A DNA stretch of 64,000 nt from the NCBI GenBank assembly GCA_020061465.1, contig JAGUYG010000040.1, positions 62,001 through 126,000 of the forward strand, read 5' to 3'. The notes below the pieces were generated by a model. The model saw nothing but the letters and a program-made list of their open reading frames with translations, was not told the origin of the DNA and searched no databases. The translations under genes were made by a program, and so were the position numbers. Source of the DNA: Ignavibacteriales bacterium (GTDB lineage Bacteria > Bacteroidota > Ignavibacteria > Ignavibacteriales > Ignavibacteriaceae). Shown piece by piece: positions 8,857 through 17,730 of the stretch; the stretch's first letter is position 1, and each line of letters opens with the position of its first letter.

Positions 8857-9030
8857 ATGAAGAACAATAATCATTCCCTTCGAGATCCGGTTTGCGGAAA
8901 AAAGATTAATCCAAACAAAGCGTATGCAAAAGTAAAATACGGAAAGGAAACTTACTACCTTTGCTGCCCGCTTTGCCAGGCTGAGTTTGAAAAGGATCCT
9001 AAAAAATTTATTAACGGACTAAGAAAATGA
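8857..9030 (+). CDS. Small YHS/TRASH metal-binding protein
   Basis: A 57-residue cytoplasmic protein that is essentially one YHS (TRASH-like) domain. It has RDPVCGKKINPN near the start and YYLCCPLCQAEF and DPKKF near the end. The conserved Cys of DPVCG and the CCxxC group form the metal site in this family, often for Cu or other soft metals. It is too short for many gene finders. It is the first gene after a candidate -24/-12 promoter. Its last codons are duplicated ~365 bp downstream (see the repeat entry). Confidence 0.8.
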   Translation: MKNNNHSLRDPVCGKKINPNKAYAKVKYGKETYYLCCPLCQAEFEKDPKKFINGLRK

Positions 9031-9408
9031 AGAGAATATTAAGATGAAATAATGGGGTGAAAATGATCCCGCATTGGCGGGATTGGGCGTATAGGACAGT
9101 AAAGAGTTAAAGTGAAGATAGAATTAAAAAAGGAAATGACATGAATGAAAATAAGTCTCTCCCTTTTTAAGGGAGAGATTAGAGAGAGTTCAAGGTGATG
9201 GTAAAGATAAGTAACTCATCCCGACCCTTCTCTTACAAAGAGAAGGGCTTATTGCAGGAGGTAACTTTACATAAATCATTCTGTCAATTAAATAATCTCG
9301 GTTTATGTGGGATAAAAGGCAAGAGAACAGTCAATGTGAATACAAGAGTTTAGTTCTTTAATAATCAAAAATTTTTAACAAAACTAAGAAAATGAAGAGG
9401 ATACTAAA
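9031..9408. repeat. Non-coding spacer bounded by a direct repeat, with hairpins
   Basis: The spacer separates the YHS gene from the membrane-protein gene. Its borders are a near-identical direct repeat: actaagaaaatgaagag... at 9018-9049 and again at 9383-9414, about 3 mismatches in 32. The similarity extends leftward so that the second copy reads QKFLTKLRK-stop against KKFINGLRK-stop in the YHS gene. Inside are a 7-bp hairpin ATCCCGC-attg-GCGGGAT (near 9067) and two REP-like hairpins (9156-9178 and about 9225-9247). It looks like a duplicated YHS tail with a hairpin insertion between the copies. Confidence 0.6.
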
Positions 9409-10287
9409 ATGAAAAAGTTAGAACCTTATCCTATTGCAAATGCACTATTCTTTATTTTCACCATTTTTTACACGGTATGTATTGGAGTAAAATTTATCCT
9501 TATATGGCTGGGGATAGAAGGATTCTGGCAAATGCATAAAATATGGGAGATAATCATGCCCTGGTTCGGGGGTTTAGATTCGCTGAGTATAGTAATCGGC
9601 TTACTGGAGGTTTCTCTTGGCTCGTATCTAATTGGTTATATAGTTGTTCCCGCTTATAATTTTTTGGCAAGAAAGAAAGTAAGCGAACATAAAATAGAAG
9701 TAAAACCAATTATTGTAAGATTCAAAACCTTGTTTGCAACATTTGCGGTTTATATCTCAATTCTATTTACACTCTGCTTAATCTACGATTTAATTGTTCC
9801 AGCCGAATATCAAATGCTTTCTTTGTGGGAATTAGTTCTTCCCGGCTTTACTGGTTTGAATTTTGTCAGCTATCTGATTGGCGTAGGTGTGATAATAATT
9901 TATAGTGCTTACACTGCTTTTATCTTTTCTAAAACATTAAACTTTTTTGAAAAATCAGAATTGAAAAAAGAGGAGCAATCCGGCAAAAATGAACTTCAAT
10001 CTGCAACAGTTTATACAAAAAAGAAATATGACGAAAAATATTTTGGAGCTGCAGCCGGAATTTTTGCAGCAGCTATTTTTATTCTTGCTACAATAAAAAT
10101 GATTTTCTCTGGGACTGATTATTCTACGTTAATAAAACCGTTTATTCCTTTCTTCAATTCAATTACCACAGCTAATGTAATTGGAGGAATTGCGGTTTCA
10201 TTTTTATGGGGATGGGTGATTGGTTATTTCTTTATGGTGTTTTACCACTGGTTTGATAAGTGCTCTGCCAAATTTAGCGACGACTAA
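9409..10287 (+). CDS. Membrane protein with three DUF5676-like repeats
   Basis: A 292-aa integral membrane protein of unknown function. It is built from three similar units. Each has a first helix, a short loop with a Pro-aromatic motif (EIIMPWFGGL, ELVLPGFTGL, IKPFIPFFNS), then a Gly-rich helix (IVIGLLEVSLGSYLIGYIV, YLIGVGVIIIYSAYTAFIF, VIGGIAVSFLWGWVIGYFF), ending in an aromatic/basic stretch. A single such unit forms the whole protein at 25446-25709. The pattern resembles the DUF5676 family of two-helix proteins found in metal-resistance loci. Helix count is about six. Its place between a YHS peptide and a PII-like gene suggests a metal-related membrane role, but no substrate can be read from the sequence. 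Confidence 0.7.
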   Translation: MKKLEPYPIANALFFIFTIFYTVCIGVKFILIWLGIEGFWQMHKIWEIIMPWFGGLDSLSIVIGLLEVSLGSYLIGYIVVPAYNFLARKKVSEHKIEVKPIIVRFKTLFATFAVYISILFTLCLIYDLIVPAEYQMLSLWELVLPGFTGLNFVSYLIGVGVIIIYSAYTAFIFSKTLNFFEKSELKKEEQSGKNELQSATVYTKKKYDEKYFGAAAGIFAAAIFILATIKMIFSGTDYSTLIKPFIPFFNSITTANVIGGIAVSFLWGWVIGYFFMVFYHWFDKCSAKFSDD

Positions 10288-10344
10288 AAGTTAGACTATC
10301 ATTTAACGATTGAATTTTTGTTAACTTAAAAATGGAACAGGATA

Positions 10345-10686
10345 ATGAAACTGATAATAGCATATCTGAGACATCGAAAAACAGAAGAAGTATATACAGC
10401 TTTAAGAAAAGAAGGTTACTGCTGTATGACTTTTATCGAATGCGAGGGGACAGGCGATTATTCAGATCATTCAAAAGAACATATAAGTAAAAAGTACGCT
10501 TTTGCAGACGCTTATAGAACAATAAAACTTGAAGTATTAGTTGAAGATGAAAATGTTGATAGCCTGATTACTGTAATACGTAAAAGTGCACATACCGGTT
10601 ATCCAGGAGATGGCATTGTTATGAAAACGCCGGTAGAAGATGTTTATAAAATAAAGACAGCCAAAAATGGTTTTTCAGTCATATAA
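10345..10686 (+). CDS. PII-like signalling protein of a metal-linked subgroup
   Basis: A 113-residue member of the GlnB/PII superfamily. The C-terminal half keeps the nucleotide-binding signature (TGYPGDGIVMKTPVEDVYKI, like the PROSITE C-terminal PII pattern). The T-loop region is divergent (GTGDYSDHSKEHISKKYAF); the usual RG-[HY]-Y around Tyr51 and the ammonium-pathway residues are absent. PII superfamily members next to CusA/CzcA pumps are known (the 'PII-NG' group), and this one sits in a metal cluster rather than beside amtB or glnA. It probably binds adenine nucleotides and regulates a neighbour such as the membrane protein upstream; the partner is inferred, not seen. Confidence 0.75.
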   Translation: MKLIIAYLRHRKTEEVYTALRKEGYCCMTFIECEGTGDYSDHSKEHISKKYAFADAYRTIKLEVLVEDENVDSLITVIRKSAHTGYPGDGIVMKTPVEDVYKIKTAKNGFSVI

Positions 10687-10736
10687 ATAATAAATGCAAT
10701 CAAATTATTTTTTGTAAAGCTGAGAAAACTGATTAT

Positions 10737-11256
10737 CAATCTACATTTGTTGATCAGTCTCGGCAAGACCGAGCCTTGACAGGAAAATCAAATATTAATG
10801 TAATTGTTGGCAAAGGAAGAAATATTGTAAGGAATTCATCAAACAAATATGAATTAATATTTCTTACAATCCCTATTACTAAGAGTAATAGGTTTAAGTA
10901 CAGTAGGGATAATTTTAATTCTTGTTATTGGTGCATTTATCCTATTGCCCAATTTAAAAGCAAGTGTTTCTGAATTATATTTATCTCTTCTTGTCTTTAT
11001 TCCAGCAATAATTATCGGAATTCCTTTTCCATTGCTGTTAGCTGAAATGAATGAGCATAAAATAAAAAATGGAATGGCAGTTTTGCTGAGCATTTCAGGA
11101 ATTGCGGTATTTATCGGCTCTATTCTCACAATCTCAATTGCAATACTGGCTGGTTATAATTTTGTTCTTTACCTCTCTATAGCATGTTATATTATTACAG
11201 TTTATATAACATCAATAACAGCGCAAATAAAAACAGTTAAGATTCTATTAAGATAA
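10737..11256 (+). pseudogene. Remnant of a membrane-fused spermidine-synthase-like protein
   Basis: Two overlapping frames each carry part of one protein. The first, starting near 10737 (YQSTFVDQSRQDRALTG) and passing INVIVGKGRNIV and NKYELIFLTIP, looks like the core of an aminopropyltransferase (the GxGR and YDLI motifs). The second, from about 10858, is a membrane part with FIPAIIIGIPFPLLL and SGIAVFIGSILTISI, matching the GxPFP and 'NG..SVxGS' membrane signatures of fused spermidine synthases. No single frame joins them, there is no good start, and most of the expected ~600-700 residues are missing. I call it a decayed fragment. The family assignment is from memory of motifs and is moderate. 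Confidence 0.45.
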
Positions 11257-11414
11257 AATTTTTTATTATAAAGATTGCTTACAATGTTAGGAAATGTGTC
11301 TCTAATTTATTCGTTATCAGTTCGTTCCTTCGGAAAAGGTTTTTCTAAAAAGATAATTTCCGTGTAGCAAATCCAGCTTATTCAATAAATTCTGCTAATT
11401 TCTTTTATTTGGGT
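11257..11414. other. Short convergent intergenic region
   Basis: It lies between the plus-strand remnant and the minus-strand cytochrome gene. The only structure I see is a small palindrome TTCC-TTC-GGAA near 11327, which resembles one arm of the double palindromes listed elsewhere. No clear terminator with a T-run is visible. Confidence 0.4.
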
Positions 11415-11897
11415 TTATTTATTTTCTTTCTCTGCCAGAGTTCTTATATAACTAATAACCCGGTCAGTTTCTAAATCGGATATAGTGTTGCCATATGCTG
11501 GCATTAATATAGATTTATTTAAACTTTCTCCGCCTAATTTAATTACTTGCTTAAGATAGGAACCGGATAATCTGGACATATAGCTGCTGTCTGTAAAGCT
11601 GTGCGGTTTGGGATTAAGATTATATGAATTAAATCCATCCCCTTTACCGCCAGCACCATGGCACACCGAACAATAATGTTCAAAAATTCTTTTACCTTCA
11701 CGTTCATCATAATTGTACACTGCCCATATATCCACATATCCGTCTTTATTTTTTTTATCATCCGCAGTAATTGTTTCTTCTGCTATACTTGAATCCGGAA
11801 CAACATCATTAGTTATGTTGTTCTGACCCGGTTGGCAAGACATCAGCAAAACTGATACAAATAAAATTAAGAGTAAATCTATAAAATATACTTTCAT
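11415..11897 (-). CDS. Monohaem c-type cytochrome, predicted lipoprotein
   Basis: A 160-aa exported cytochrome. The N-terminus has a lipoprotein signal (LLLILFVSVLLMSC, lipobox Cys ~21), so it is probably tethered on the periplasmic face. One haem site CSVCH lies in a class-I fold, with a likely distal Met in the segment ILMPAYGNTISDLE near residue 135. It is the last gene of the Rieske/cytochrome b operon and overlaps the upstream multihaem gene by 1 bp (TAATG). It probably takes electrons from the complex to a terminal acceptor. Confidence 0.88.
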   Translation of the reverse strand: MKVYFIDLLLILFVSVLLMSCQPGQNNITNDVVPDSSIAEETITADDKKNKDGYVDIWAVYNYDEREGKRIFEHYCSVCHGAGGKGDGFNSYNLNPKPHSFTDSSYMSRLSGSYLKQVIKLGGESLNKSILMPAYGNTISDLETDRVISYIRTLAEKENK

Positions 11898-13867
11898 TAT
11901 TTATCCGTTTTTTTTAGAGACATAATAAAAGCTGTAATATCCAGTGCGTCCTGTTCGGGCATTTCGGTACGAGGCTCTATTGTTTCTGGTTTAAACTTTT
12001 GCGGATTCATTAGCCAATTGTAAATCCATCCCGGTTTTAATCTGCTTCCGGCTTCGTCTAAAGGAGGACCAACATAACCTCCTTTTCCTTCAATTATATG
12101 ACAGCTTTGGCATCCGTATCTCTCGTAAAAAAGACTCGCTCCTCTTTCTTCCGATTTTTTATCAACTGCCCAATTAATAGGTGTTGAAAGATTATCATCT
12201 AACAGAACAGTATTGAAGTAATTAAGTAGAATTTCAATTTCTTCATTGGATATAAATAAATTGGGCATTCGTTCTTCAACTATGGGGCGAATTGTAAATG
12301 GTATCTTAAAATAGGCGCGCAGCCAGTCGGTATTAAGCTGGCTGCTAACAATAGTTAAATCAGGAGCAATACTTCCGCCCGAATCGTTAAGCGAATGACA
12401 TTTTAAACAAGCATATCTATCAAAGATTTTTCCTACTTTCCCTTGTAATGAACTCTCCGTTTTTTTATCAGCCGGATGAATAAAATTTACCGGCAGCTTC
12501 TCTTCTTTTAATGAGAGAAGATAAGTAGTGATTGCTTCAACTTTTCTTTCGGTTAAATTATACTTCGGCATTCTTGTGTTGCCGCCAAACTCTCTTGGGC
12601 TGCGTACTTTAGTTTCAATGTAATCATAAACGGTATGTGTAACATTGGTTTTTCCCCAATCTATTTGGTATATCTTTTTGCTTCCTATTTCTGATAGATC
12701 GGGTCCGGCATTTTGGTTTATTCCTTTTGCAGAAAGTTGATGGCAGCCGCCGCAGTTATATTTATTGAAGAGCGCTAAACCTTTTTCATAAAAATCGGCT
12801 AATGGAGTATGAACGCTGCCGGTCTCTTCTTCGTCATCCCAATCAACAAATTCAGATTCAATATATGCAGTAATTGCAGCAGCTTCTTCATCGCTGAAGC
12901 CGTATTGCGGCATTTCAACTTCCGGCTGAAGCTTCTTTGGATTTTTTACGTAGTTGTAAATCCAGGTATCTTTTATTTTTGAAGCTGTCTTAAACAGATC
13001 CGGAGCGAGTTTACCCCCTTTGCCTTCTATGGCGTGGCAGCTTATACAGCGTGCTTCACGAAAACGCGTTTGCCCCAGCATTATAAAATCTTCTTCATCT
13101 TTATTCTTATAATAAACATCGGGGAGCGCATCTAGTGTAATTCCATTCCGGAATGATTTGAAACTCATCAAAAAATCAGCTAAGGTTTCTACCTCAGAAT
13201 CGGTTAAAAGAAAGTCCGGCATTTTTGTATCCGGCTGAATTTTCGCCGGGTCTTTCAGCCAGTTTACTAGCCAGTTTCTATCAATAACTTTACTGCCTAT
13301 GCCATCCAGCAAAGGGACAAAGTTTTTTTCAATTCCCGGTATATTATGGCAGCCGGTACAATTTAGATCGGCAATAAGTTCTTTGCCGAAATTAAGCAGA
13401 TGTGTTGAATTAAGTTTTTCATTTATATGACATTTGCCGCAGGAAGATTGGATATATTTTTTAGGCAGGAGAGGACGATCCCAGAATTCAGTCGGTAGAT
13501 GAACTGCATCATATTCTGTGGCTAAGCCCTGTCCTTCGTGGCAGATTGTGCATCCGAATTTTTCAATATCATGATAAATTTTTGAATGCGGTTTGAATGG
13601 CTGTGGCGCCGATTCTAATTTGCTGTTATCAATTCCTAAGTGGCAGGTTGTACATCTGTCAATTCTATCCAAATCTGCAACCCATATTTGCTTCAGCCCG
13701 ATTGAAACCGGCTTAACTTTTTGCGGAAGTTTTTCAACAGTTTCATTAAAATTATTTTGAATATTTCTCCAAGCCTTAAAATAATTTTTAAGCGGTGAAA
13801 CTGCCAATGCAAGAAGAAATATTATGCTTATTACTGCGTATAATATTTTTAATCTGTTTAAATTCAT
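11897..13867 (-). CDS. Membrane-anchored octahaem cytochrome c of the Rieske/b complex
   Basis: A 656-aa periplasmic cytochrome with an N-terminal membrane anchor (~8-26) and eight CxxCH sites, with first Cys near residues 72, 106, 143, 170, 274, 372, 487 and 586. The first three are close together and form a multihaem head. The last five are spread as tandem class-I cytochrome c domains, each followed by a KMP/EMP/RMP motif that can supply the distal Met. A mono- or dihaem cytochrome c is usual at this place in bc-type complexes, so eight haems is large. It lies 26 bp downstream of the subunit IV gene and overlaps the following monohaem cytochrome. Confidence 0.9.
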   Translation of the reverse strand: MNLNRLKILYAVISIIFLLALAVSPLKNYFKAWRNIQNNFNETVEKLPQKVKPVSIGLKQIWVADLDRIDRCTTCHLGIDNSKLESAPQPFKPHSKIYHDIEKFGCTICHEGQGLATEYDAVHLPTEFWDRPLLPKKYIQSSCGKCHINEKLNSTHLLNFGKELIADLNCTGCHNIPGIEKNFVPLLDGIGSKVIDRNWLVNWLKDPAKIQPDTKMPDFLLTDSEVETLADFLMSFKSFRNGITLDALPDVYYKNKDEEDFIMLGQTRFREARCISCHAIEGKGGKLAPDLFKTASKIKDTWIYNYVKNPKKLQPEVEMPQYGFSDEEAAAITAYIESEFVDWDDEEETGSVHTPLADFYEKGLALFNKYNCGGCHQLSAKGINQNAGPDLSEIGSKKIYQIDWGKTNVTHTVYDYIETKVRSPREFGGNTRMPKYNLTERKVEAITTYLLSLKEEKLPVNFIHPADKKTESSLQGKVGKIFDRYACLKCHSLNDSGGSIAPDLTIVSSQLNTDWLRAYFKIPFTIRPIVEERMPNLFISNEEIEILLNYFNTVLLDDNLSTPINWAVDKKSEERGASLFYERYGCQSCHIIEGKGGYVGPPLDEAGSRLKPGWIYNWLMNPQKFKPETIEPRTEMPEQDALDITAFIMSLKKTDK

Positions 13868-13892
13868 ATCTATCTTATTAGGTTGTTAACTA

Positions 13893-14591
13893 TTACCAGG
13901 GCCATACCCAGCTCCATCCCGGTCCTCTGAAATATGTGCCTATAATAATTAGAATGACCGTTACAGACACAAACCAGGTCATTATCCATCCTGCCAATGA
14001 AAGACTTGCAATGTTATTAATAAAAGCATTTCTTTTTTTAATTAGGTATGGTGATACAGCAAGGATATAAATAAGCAGCGTGGGAACCAGGATTGAGAAG
14101 GCATCGAACAAAAACATTATAATCAGAAATACAAAAACAACAGAAGAAAAAACAAGTAAGGTTTTTTCAGGATTTTTATTCCACAGCCCTGCCCGTTTTA
14201 TATTTATATCAAAATAAGGAATTATTATTAGAGCTATTACAACCAATAAAGGCATTAAAACACCCGCTACAACCGGTGGAAATGTATGGAGTAATTCCTG
14301 TAAACCTAAAAAGTACCAGGGGGCTTTAGCAGGATTAGGTGTATTCTGAGGATTGGCTAATTCTTCGAGAGGCGCGTTAAAAAATAAAGAAATTATTGAG
14401 AGCACAATCACTACTATTTGAAAACAAATTATTTCCCGAATAATCAAGTTCGGGAAAGTCATTACTAAATTTTCTTCCGGTTTTTCTTGCTCATATTTAA
14501 CAGGAGTTTTTTTAGGAACAATAGCAAGTCTTTGAATCGCTGCTTTTGAATCAGACGAAATTTCAATTTCAAATTCTTCTTTTTTCGTCAT
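13893..14591 (-). CDS. petD: Cytochrome b C-terminal domain protein (subunit IV-like)
   Basis: A 232-aa membrane subunit equivalent to subunit IV of b6f or the C-terminal half of cytochrome b. I choose the ATG at 14591 because it overlaps the cytochrome b6 stop as ATGA; the longer open frame upstream is only read-through over that gene. After a charged N-terminal stretch there are about four helices. The quinol-oxidation (Qo) motif appears as [12 protein letters not shown] instead of PEWY, a form common in low-potential menaquinol-type complexes. The operon order Rieske, b6, IV is that of a split cytochrome b. Confidence 0.88.
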   Translation of the reverse strand: MTKKEEFEIEISSDSKAAIQRLAIVPKKTPVKYEQEKPEENLVMTFPNLIIREIICFQIVVIVLSIISLFFNAPLEELANPQNTPNPAKAPWYFLGLQELLHTFPPVVAGVLMPLLVVIALIIIPYFDINIKRAGLWNKNPEKTLLVFSSVVFVFLIIMFLFDAFSILVPTLLIYILAVSPYLIKKRNAFINNIASLSLAGWIMTWFVSVTVILIIIGTYFRGPGWSWVWPW

Positions 14592-15298
14592 GACAATCCA
14601 CCATCTTTTCTTATTCGCCAAAAATGAAGTGCTATTAAAAGAACCATAAATAAAGGAAGAATAACACAATGAAGGACATAAAAACGAACTAATGTATATT
14701 CTCCTATTTCGTTGCCTCCTAATAATAGAAAACGGATTTTTTCTCCAGCTATCGGAATATATTGGACGATGTTCGTGCCTACAGTTACAGCCCAATATGA
14801 TAATTGATCGTAAGGAAGCAAATAACCTGTGTAACTTAAAAGGAGCGTAATTATTAATAATACAATTCCTATTATCCAGTTAAATTCACGAGGTGGTTTG
14901 TATGCACCTTTGTAAAACACTCTTAGCATATGCAGAAAAACTGTAATTACCATTAGATGCGCGGACCAACGGTGCATATTTCTTAAATAGCTTCCGTTGG
15001 ATACTACAAATTCCAAATCCTTCATATTATTGTATGCATGCGGTATTGCCGGTTGATAATAAAGCATCAGAAGAATACCGGTAACAATAAGTAAAACGAA
15101 TAAAAAGAAACTTATCATCCCGAGGTAAAATGTATAAGAAAACTTTATAGCTCGTAAACGTACTTTTACAGGATGAATGTGCAGTGTTAAACTGTTAAAT
15201 ATTACCAGCGACTTATCGAGATTTGTAGATATTGGCAGTTTAGTTCTGAAAATTGACTGCCATATTTTTGTTTGAGCCAGCCAGTTTAAAATTTTCAT
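14588..15298 (-). CDS. petB: Cytochrome b6-like protein of a Rieske/b complex
   Basis: A 236-aa haem-b membrane protein. Haem ligands are visible: two His 14 apart in the helix beginning HRWSAHLM, and two His 15 apart in [16 protein letters not shown]. The 15-residue spacing in the second helix is the b6-type pattern, not the mitochondrial bc1 pattern. The quinone-site region [17 protein letters not shown] is well conserved. Together with the Rieske protein upstream and subunit IV downstream it forms the quinol-oxidising core. The N-terminal ~40 residues form a cytoplasmic amphipathic stretch as in b6. Confidence 0.92.
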   Translation of the reverse strand: MKILNWLAQTKIWQSIFRTKLPISTNLDKSLVIFNSLTLHIHPVKVRLRAIKFSYTFYLGMISFFLFVLLIVTGILLMLYYQPAIPHAYNNMKDLEFVVSNGSYLRNMHRWSAHLMVITVFLHMLRVFYKGAYKPPREFNWIIGIVLLIITLLLSYTGYLLPYDQLSYWAVTVGTNIVQYIPIAGEKIRFLLLGGNEIGEYTLVRFYVLHCVILPLFMVLLIALHFWRIRKDGGLS

Positions 15299-15322
15299 AA
15301 GCTCCTCTTAAGAATCATTTTA

Positions 15323-15838
15323 TTAAACTTTGAGGATCATTTCATCTTCCGAAACTTTTTCAGCAGTATTGATAACGAGTTTATCTTCTTCTAACTGAAT
15401 ACGATATTTATCTAACGCACGAATAGCCGGTCCCTGTATAACTTCTCCCCGCTTGTTAAATAAACTTCCGTGGCAGGGGCATGAAATAACTGCATTAGGA
15501 TTACCTGCCGCTCCTGAGTCATTCCATTTTGTTGTACATCCTAAATGTGTGCAAACTGCTGAAAGAGCATAAAAATATCCCTGTTCATCTCGTATGACAA
15601 ATGTTCTCTGTTCCGGTTCATATATTATCGAATTAGGCTGAATGCTATTGACAGGTCCTACTTTAAATATCTTAGGTATTTCTAACAAAACATTTGGTGA
15701 AAGGTATTCAAGAGTAACGCCAAAACTTCCCAATAACACGATGCCTGTTGCGGTATTTCCAATTGACGTTAAAAATATTCTTCTGTTGATTTTATTTTTC
15801 CCATTAGAATTTTCAGGATATAATTTTTTCTTTTCCAT
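15323..15838 (-). CDS. petC: Rieske [2Fe-2S] subunit of the b6-type complex
   Basis: A 171-aa iron-sulfur subunit. The N-terminus has a twin-arginine-like signal/anchor (NRRIFLTSIGNTATGIVLLG). The cluster motifs CTHLGC and CPCHGSLF are present with all Cys/His ligands and the disulfide Cys. It accepts the first electron from quinol at the Qo site and passes it to the multihaem cytochrome. It lies 24 bp upstream of the cytochrome b6 gene and 21 bp after the flavoprotein gene, clearly one operon. Confidence 0.93.
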   Translation of the reverse strand: MEKKKLYPENSNGKNKINRRIFLTSIGNTATGIVLLGSFGVTLEYLSPNVLLEIPKIFKVGPVNSIQPNSIIYEPEQRTFVIRDEQGYFYALSAVCTHLGCTTKWNDSGAAGNPNAVISCPCHGSLFNKRGEVIQGPAIRALDKYRIQLEEDKLVINTAEKVSEDEMILKV

Positions 15839-15859
15839 TTTTTGATTTCCTTTTTATTC

Positions 15860-17713
15860 TTAAACAAATTCAGGAACGTAAGAAAACGATTGCATTGTTA
15901 TAGTACCCGCCGGGCAGCGTTTAGCGCATAATCCACAGCGAATGCATATTTCCTCGTTTTTTATAAGCACCATCCCTCTTTGATTAAGCAGTTCATTTAA
16001 TTCGATAAACTCTTCGTCTGCTAACCGAGATTTAACTGAATTAAAATTCAAATTTTGCTTTGGAATTATTTCGATACAGTTTTCCGGGCAGATATCTGAA
16101 CAACCCCCACACAAAATACATTCTGTTCCAAGCTCAGGATCCCCTTCGAAAATAGTATTTTCCCAGCAGCGTAAGCATCGGGTTGATTCAAGCTTTGCCG
16201 AATTTTCATCGTAGCCAAGTTCAACCTGCGCAATACCAACTCTCCGTTCAATAGGCAGCACCGGTATTGGCTGACGGTGAATTTGTGTATAGCCCTTTGT
16301 CGGACTGTAGTTGTATGTATCAAAACACTTTACTTTAATTTCTTGGGGAACCGCCTTGTTGCCGGATAAATATTCATCAATAGATTTTGCTGCCAAGCGT
16401 CCGTCTGCTATAGCCATAATAGCTATTCTCGGACCAAAAGCAGCATCTCCGCCGGCATAAATCCCCTCAGCAGTTGTTTCCAGAGTATTATTATTTACTT
16501 TTATAGTTCCAAAGCTAGTCAGTTCAATTCCATCGTGTGGATTAATGAATCTCAATTCCGGCTTTTGCCCAATTGAAATAATAATGGAATCAGCTTCAAT
16601 TAATTTTTCGGTTTCAGGTATAAACTTTGGATTAAAGCGACCATCCTCATCAAACAAAGAACCAACATCCATTACTTCAACAGCAGATACTTTACCATTT
16701 TTAGAAATTATTTTTTTCGGTCCAATCGAATTATGAATTTTTATTCTTTCTTCCAGTGCCTGTTCAATCTCTTCCTCATCAGCAAGCATTTTATCCGGGG
16801 GTTCCAGCACAACCATATCTACTTTCTTAGCGCCAAACCTTACTGCTGAACGTGCAACATCTAATGCAGCCGTAATGTCAGACGAACCAAGCGATTCAAT
16901 TTTTTCTTGACGTGCTGCGGTTCTGGCTACATCAAAAGCAACATTCCCTCCTCCTATTACAACAATCGTATCTCCCAGTTCAACTTTGTAGCCCATATTT
17001 ATATTTAGCAGATAATCAACAGCATACAGAACTCCATCAATATCTGCACCTTCAATATTTAGTGTACGGTTTTTATGTGCGCCCACCGAAAGAAAAATTG
17101 ATTCGTAACCGTTATTCCGTAAATCTTCCAATGAAAAATCACGCCCAAGTTCCTTATTCAATTTTAATTCAATACCAAGACTTAAAATCGAATTTATTTC
17201 AAGACGAATAAGTTCACGCGGCAGCCGATATTCAGGAATTCCCAACCGAAGCATACCACCCGGAACAGAATGTTTCTCAAAGATGGTTACATCATATCCT
17301 TTTAATGCAAGATCATGAGCGCAGGAAAGCCCGGCGGGACCGGCTCCTATAACAGCAACCATTTTATGTTTGTGTTTTATTTTTGGTTTTATACTCTCCT
17401 GCATCTTCAAGATGTCAATCATGCTCTCGACACCGAAACGTTCTGTAACAAATCTTTTTAATGCTCTTATAGCTATCGGCTCATCAAGTTTACCTCGACG
17501 GCACAACTTTTCGCAGGGAGCGGCGCAAATCCTTCCACAAATTGATGCGAACGGGTTAGGCATCCGAGCTATTTTATAAGCTTCAGCATAGCGTCCCTGC
17601 GAAATTAAATTTACATACTTTCCTGCCTCAGTTTTAACAGGGCATCCTACCATGCAAGGGAAATTACTCTCAAGCCATTCCTTATCTAAATAGTTCCTCT
17701 CGAAAATTTGCAT
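15860..17713 (-). CDS. NAD(P)H-dependent FAD/FeS oxidoreductase (GltD/NfnB-like) linked to the Rieske/b complex
   Basis: A 617-aa soluble flavoprotein of the glutamate-synthase small-subunit family. An N-terminal FeS domain has Cys clusters CMVGC and CGRICAAPCEKLC. An FAD fold (VAVIGAGPAGLSCAHDLA) and an NAD(P) fold (IVVIGGGNVAFDVARTA) follow, then the second FAD motif ending TAEGIYAGGDA. The C-terminus carries a two-cluster ferredoxin domain (CILCGGCSDICPENC, CIRCGLCAKRCPAG). No glutamate synthase large subunit is present. Similar flavoproteins are encoded with Rieske/cytochrome b genes in anammox planctomycetes and some other anaerobes, where they are thought to link NAD(P)H to the quinone pool. 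That role is inferred here from the operon. Confidence 0.85.
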   Translation of the reverse strand: MQIFERNYLDKEWLESNFPCMVGCPVKTEAGKYVNLISQGRYAEAYKIARMPNPFASICGRICAAPCEKLCRRGKLDEPIAIRALKRFVTERFGVESMIDILKMQESIKPKIKHKHKMVAVIGAGPAGLSCAHDLALKGYDVTIFEKHSVPGGMLRLGIPEYRLPRELIRLEINSILSLGIELKLNKELGRDFSLEDLRNNGYESIFLSVGAHKNRTLNIEGADIDGVLYAVDYLLNINMGYKVELGDTIVVIGGGNVAFDVARTAARQEKIESLGSSDITAALDVARSAVRFGAKKVDMVVLEPPDKMLADEEEIEQALEERIKIHNSIGPKKIISKNGKVSAVEVMDVGSLFDEDGRFNPKFIPETEKLIEADSIIISIGQKPELRFINPHDGIELTSFGTIKVNNNTLETTAEGIYAGGDAAFGPRIAIMAIADGRLAAKSIDEYLSGNKAVPQEIKVKCFDTYNYSPTKGYTQIHRQPIPVLPIERRVGIAQVELGYDENSAKLESTRCLRCWENTIFEGDPELGTECILCGGCSDICPENCIEIIPKQNLNFNSVKSRLADEEFIELNELLNQRGMVLIKNEEICIRCGLCAKRCPAGTITMQSFSYVPEFV

Positions 17714-17730
17714 TGAAAATGAATCACCGT

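Noticed and set aside
9059..9084. ATCCCGC-attg-GCGGGAT hairpin as a terminator of the YHS gene
   Set aside because: No T-run follows and the stem is only 7 bp; it is better seen as part of the inserted repeat segment.
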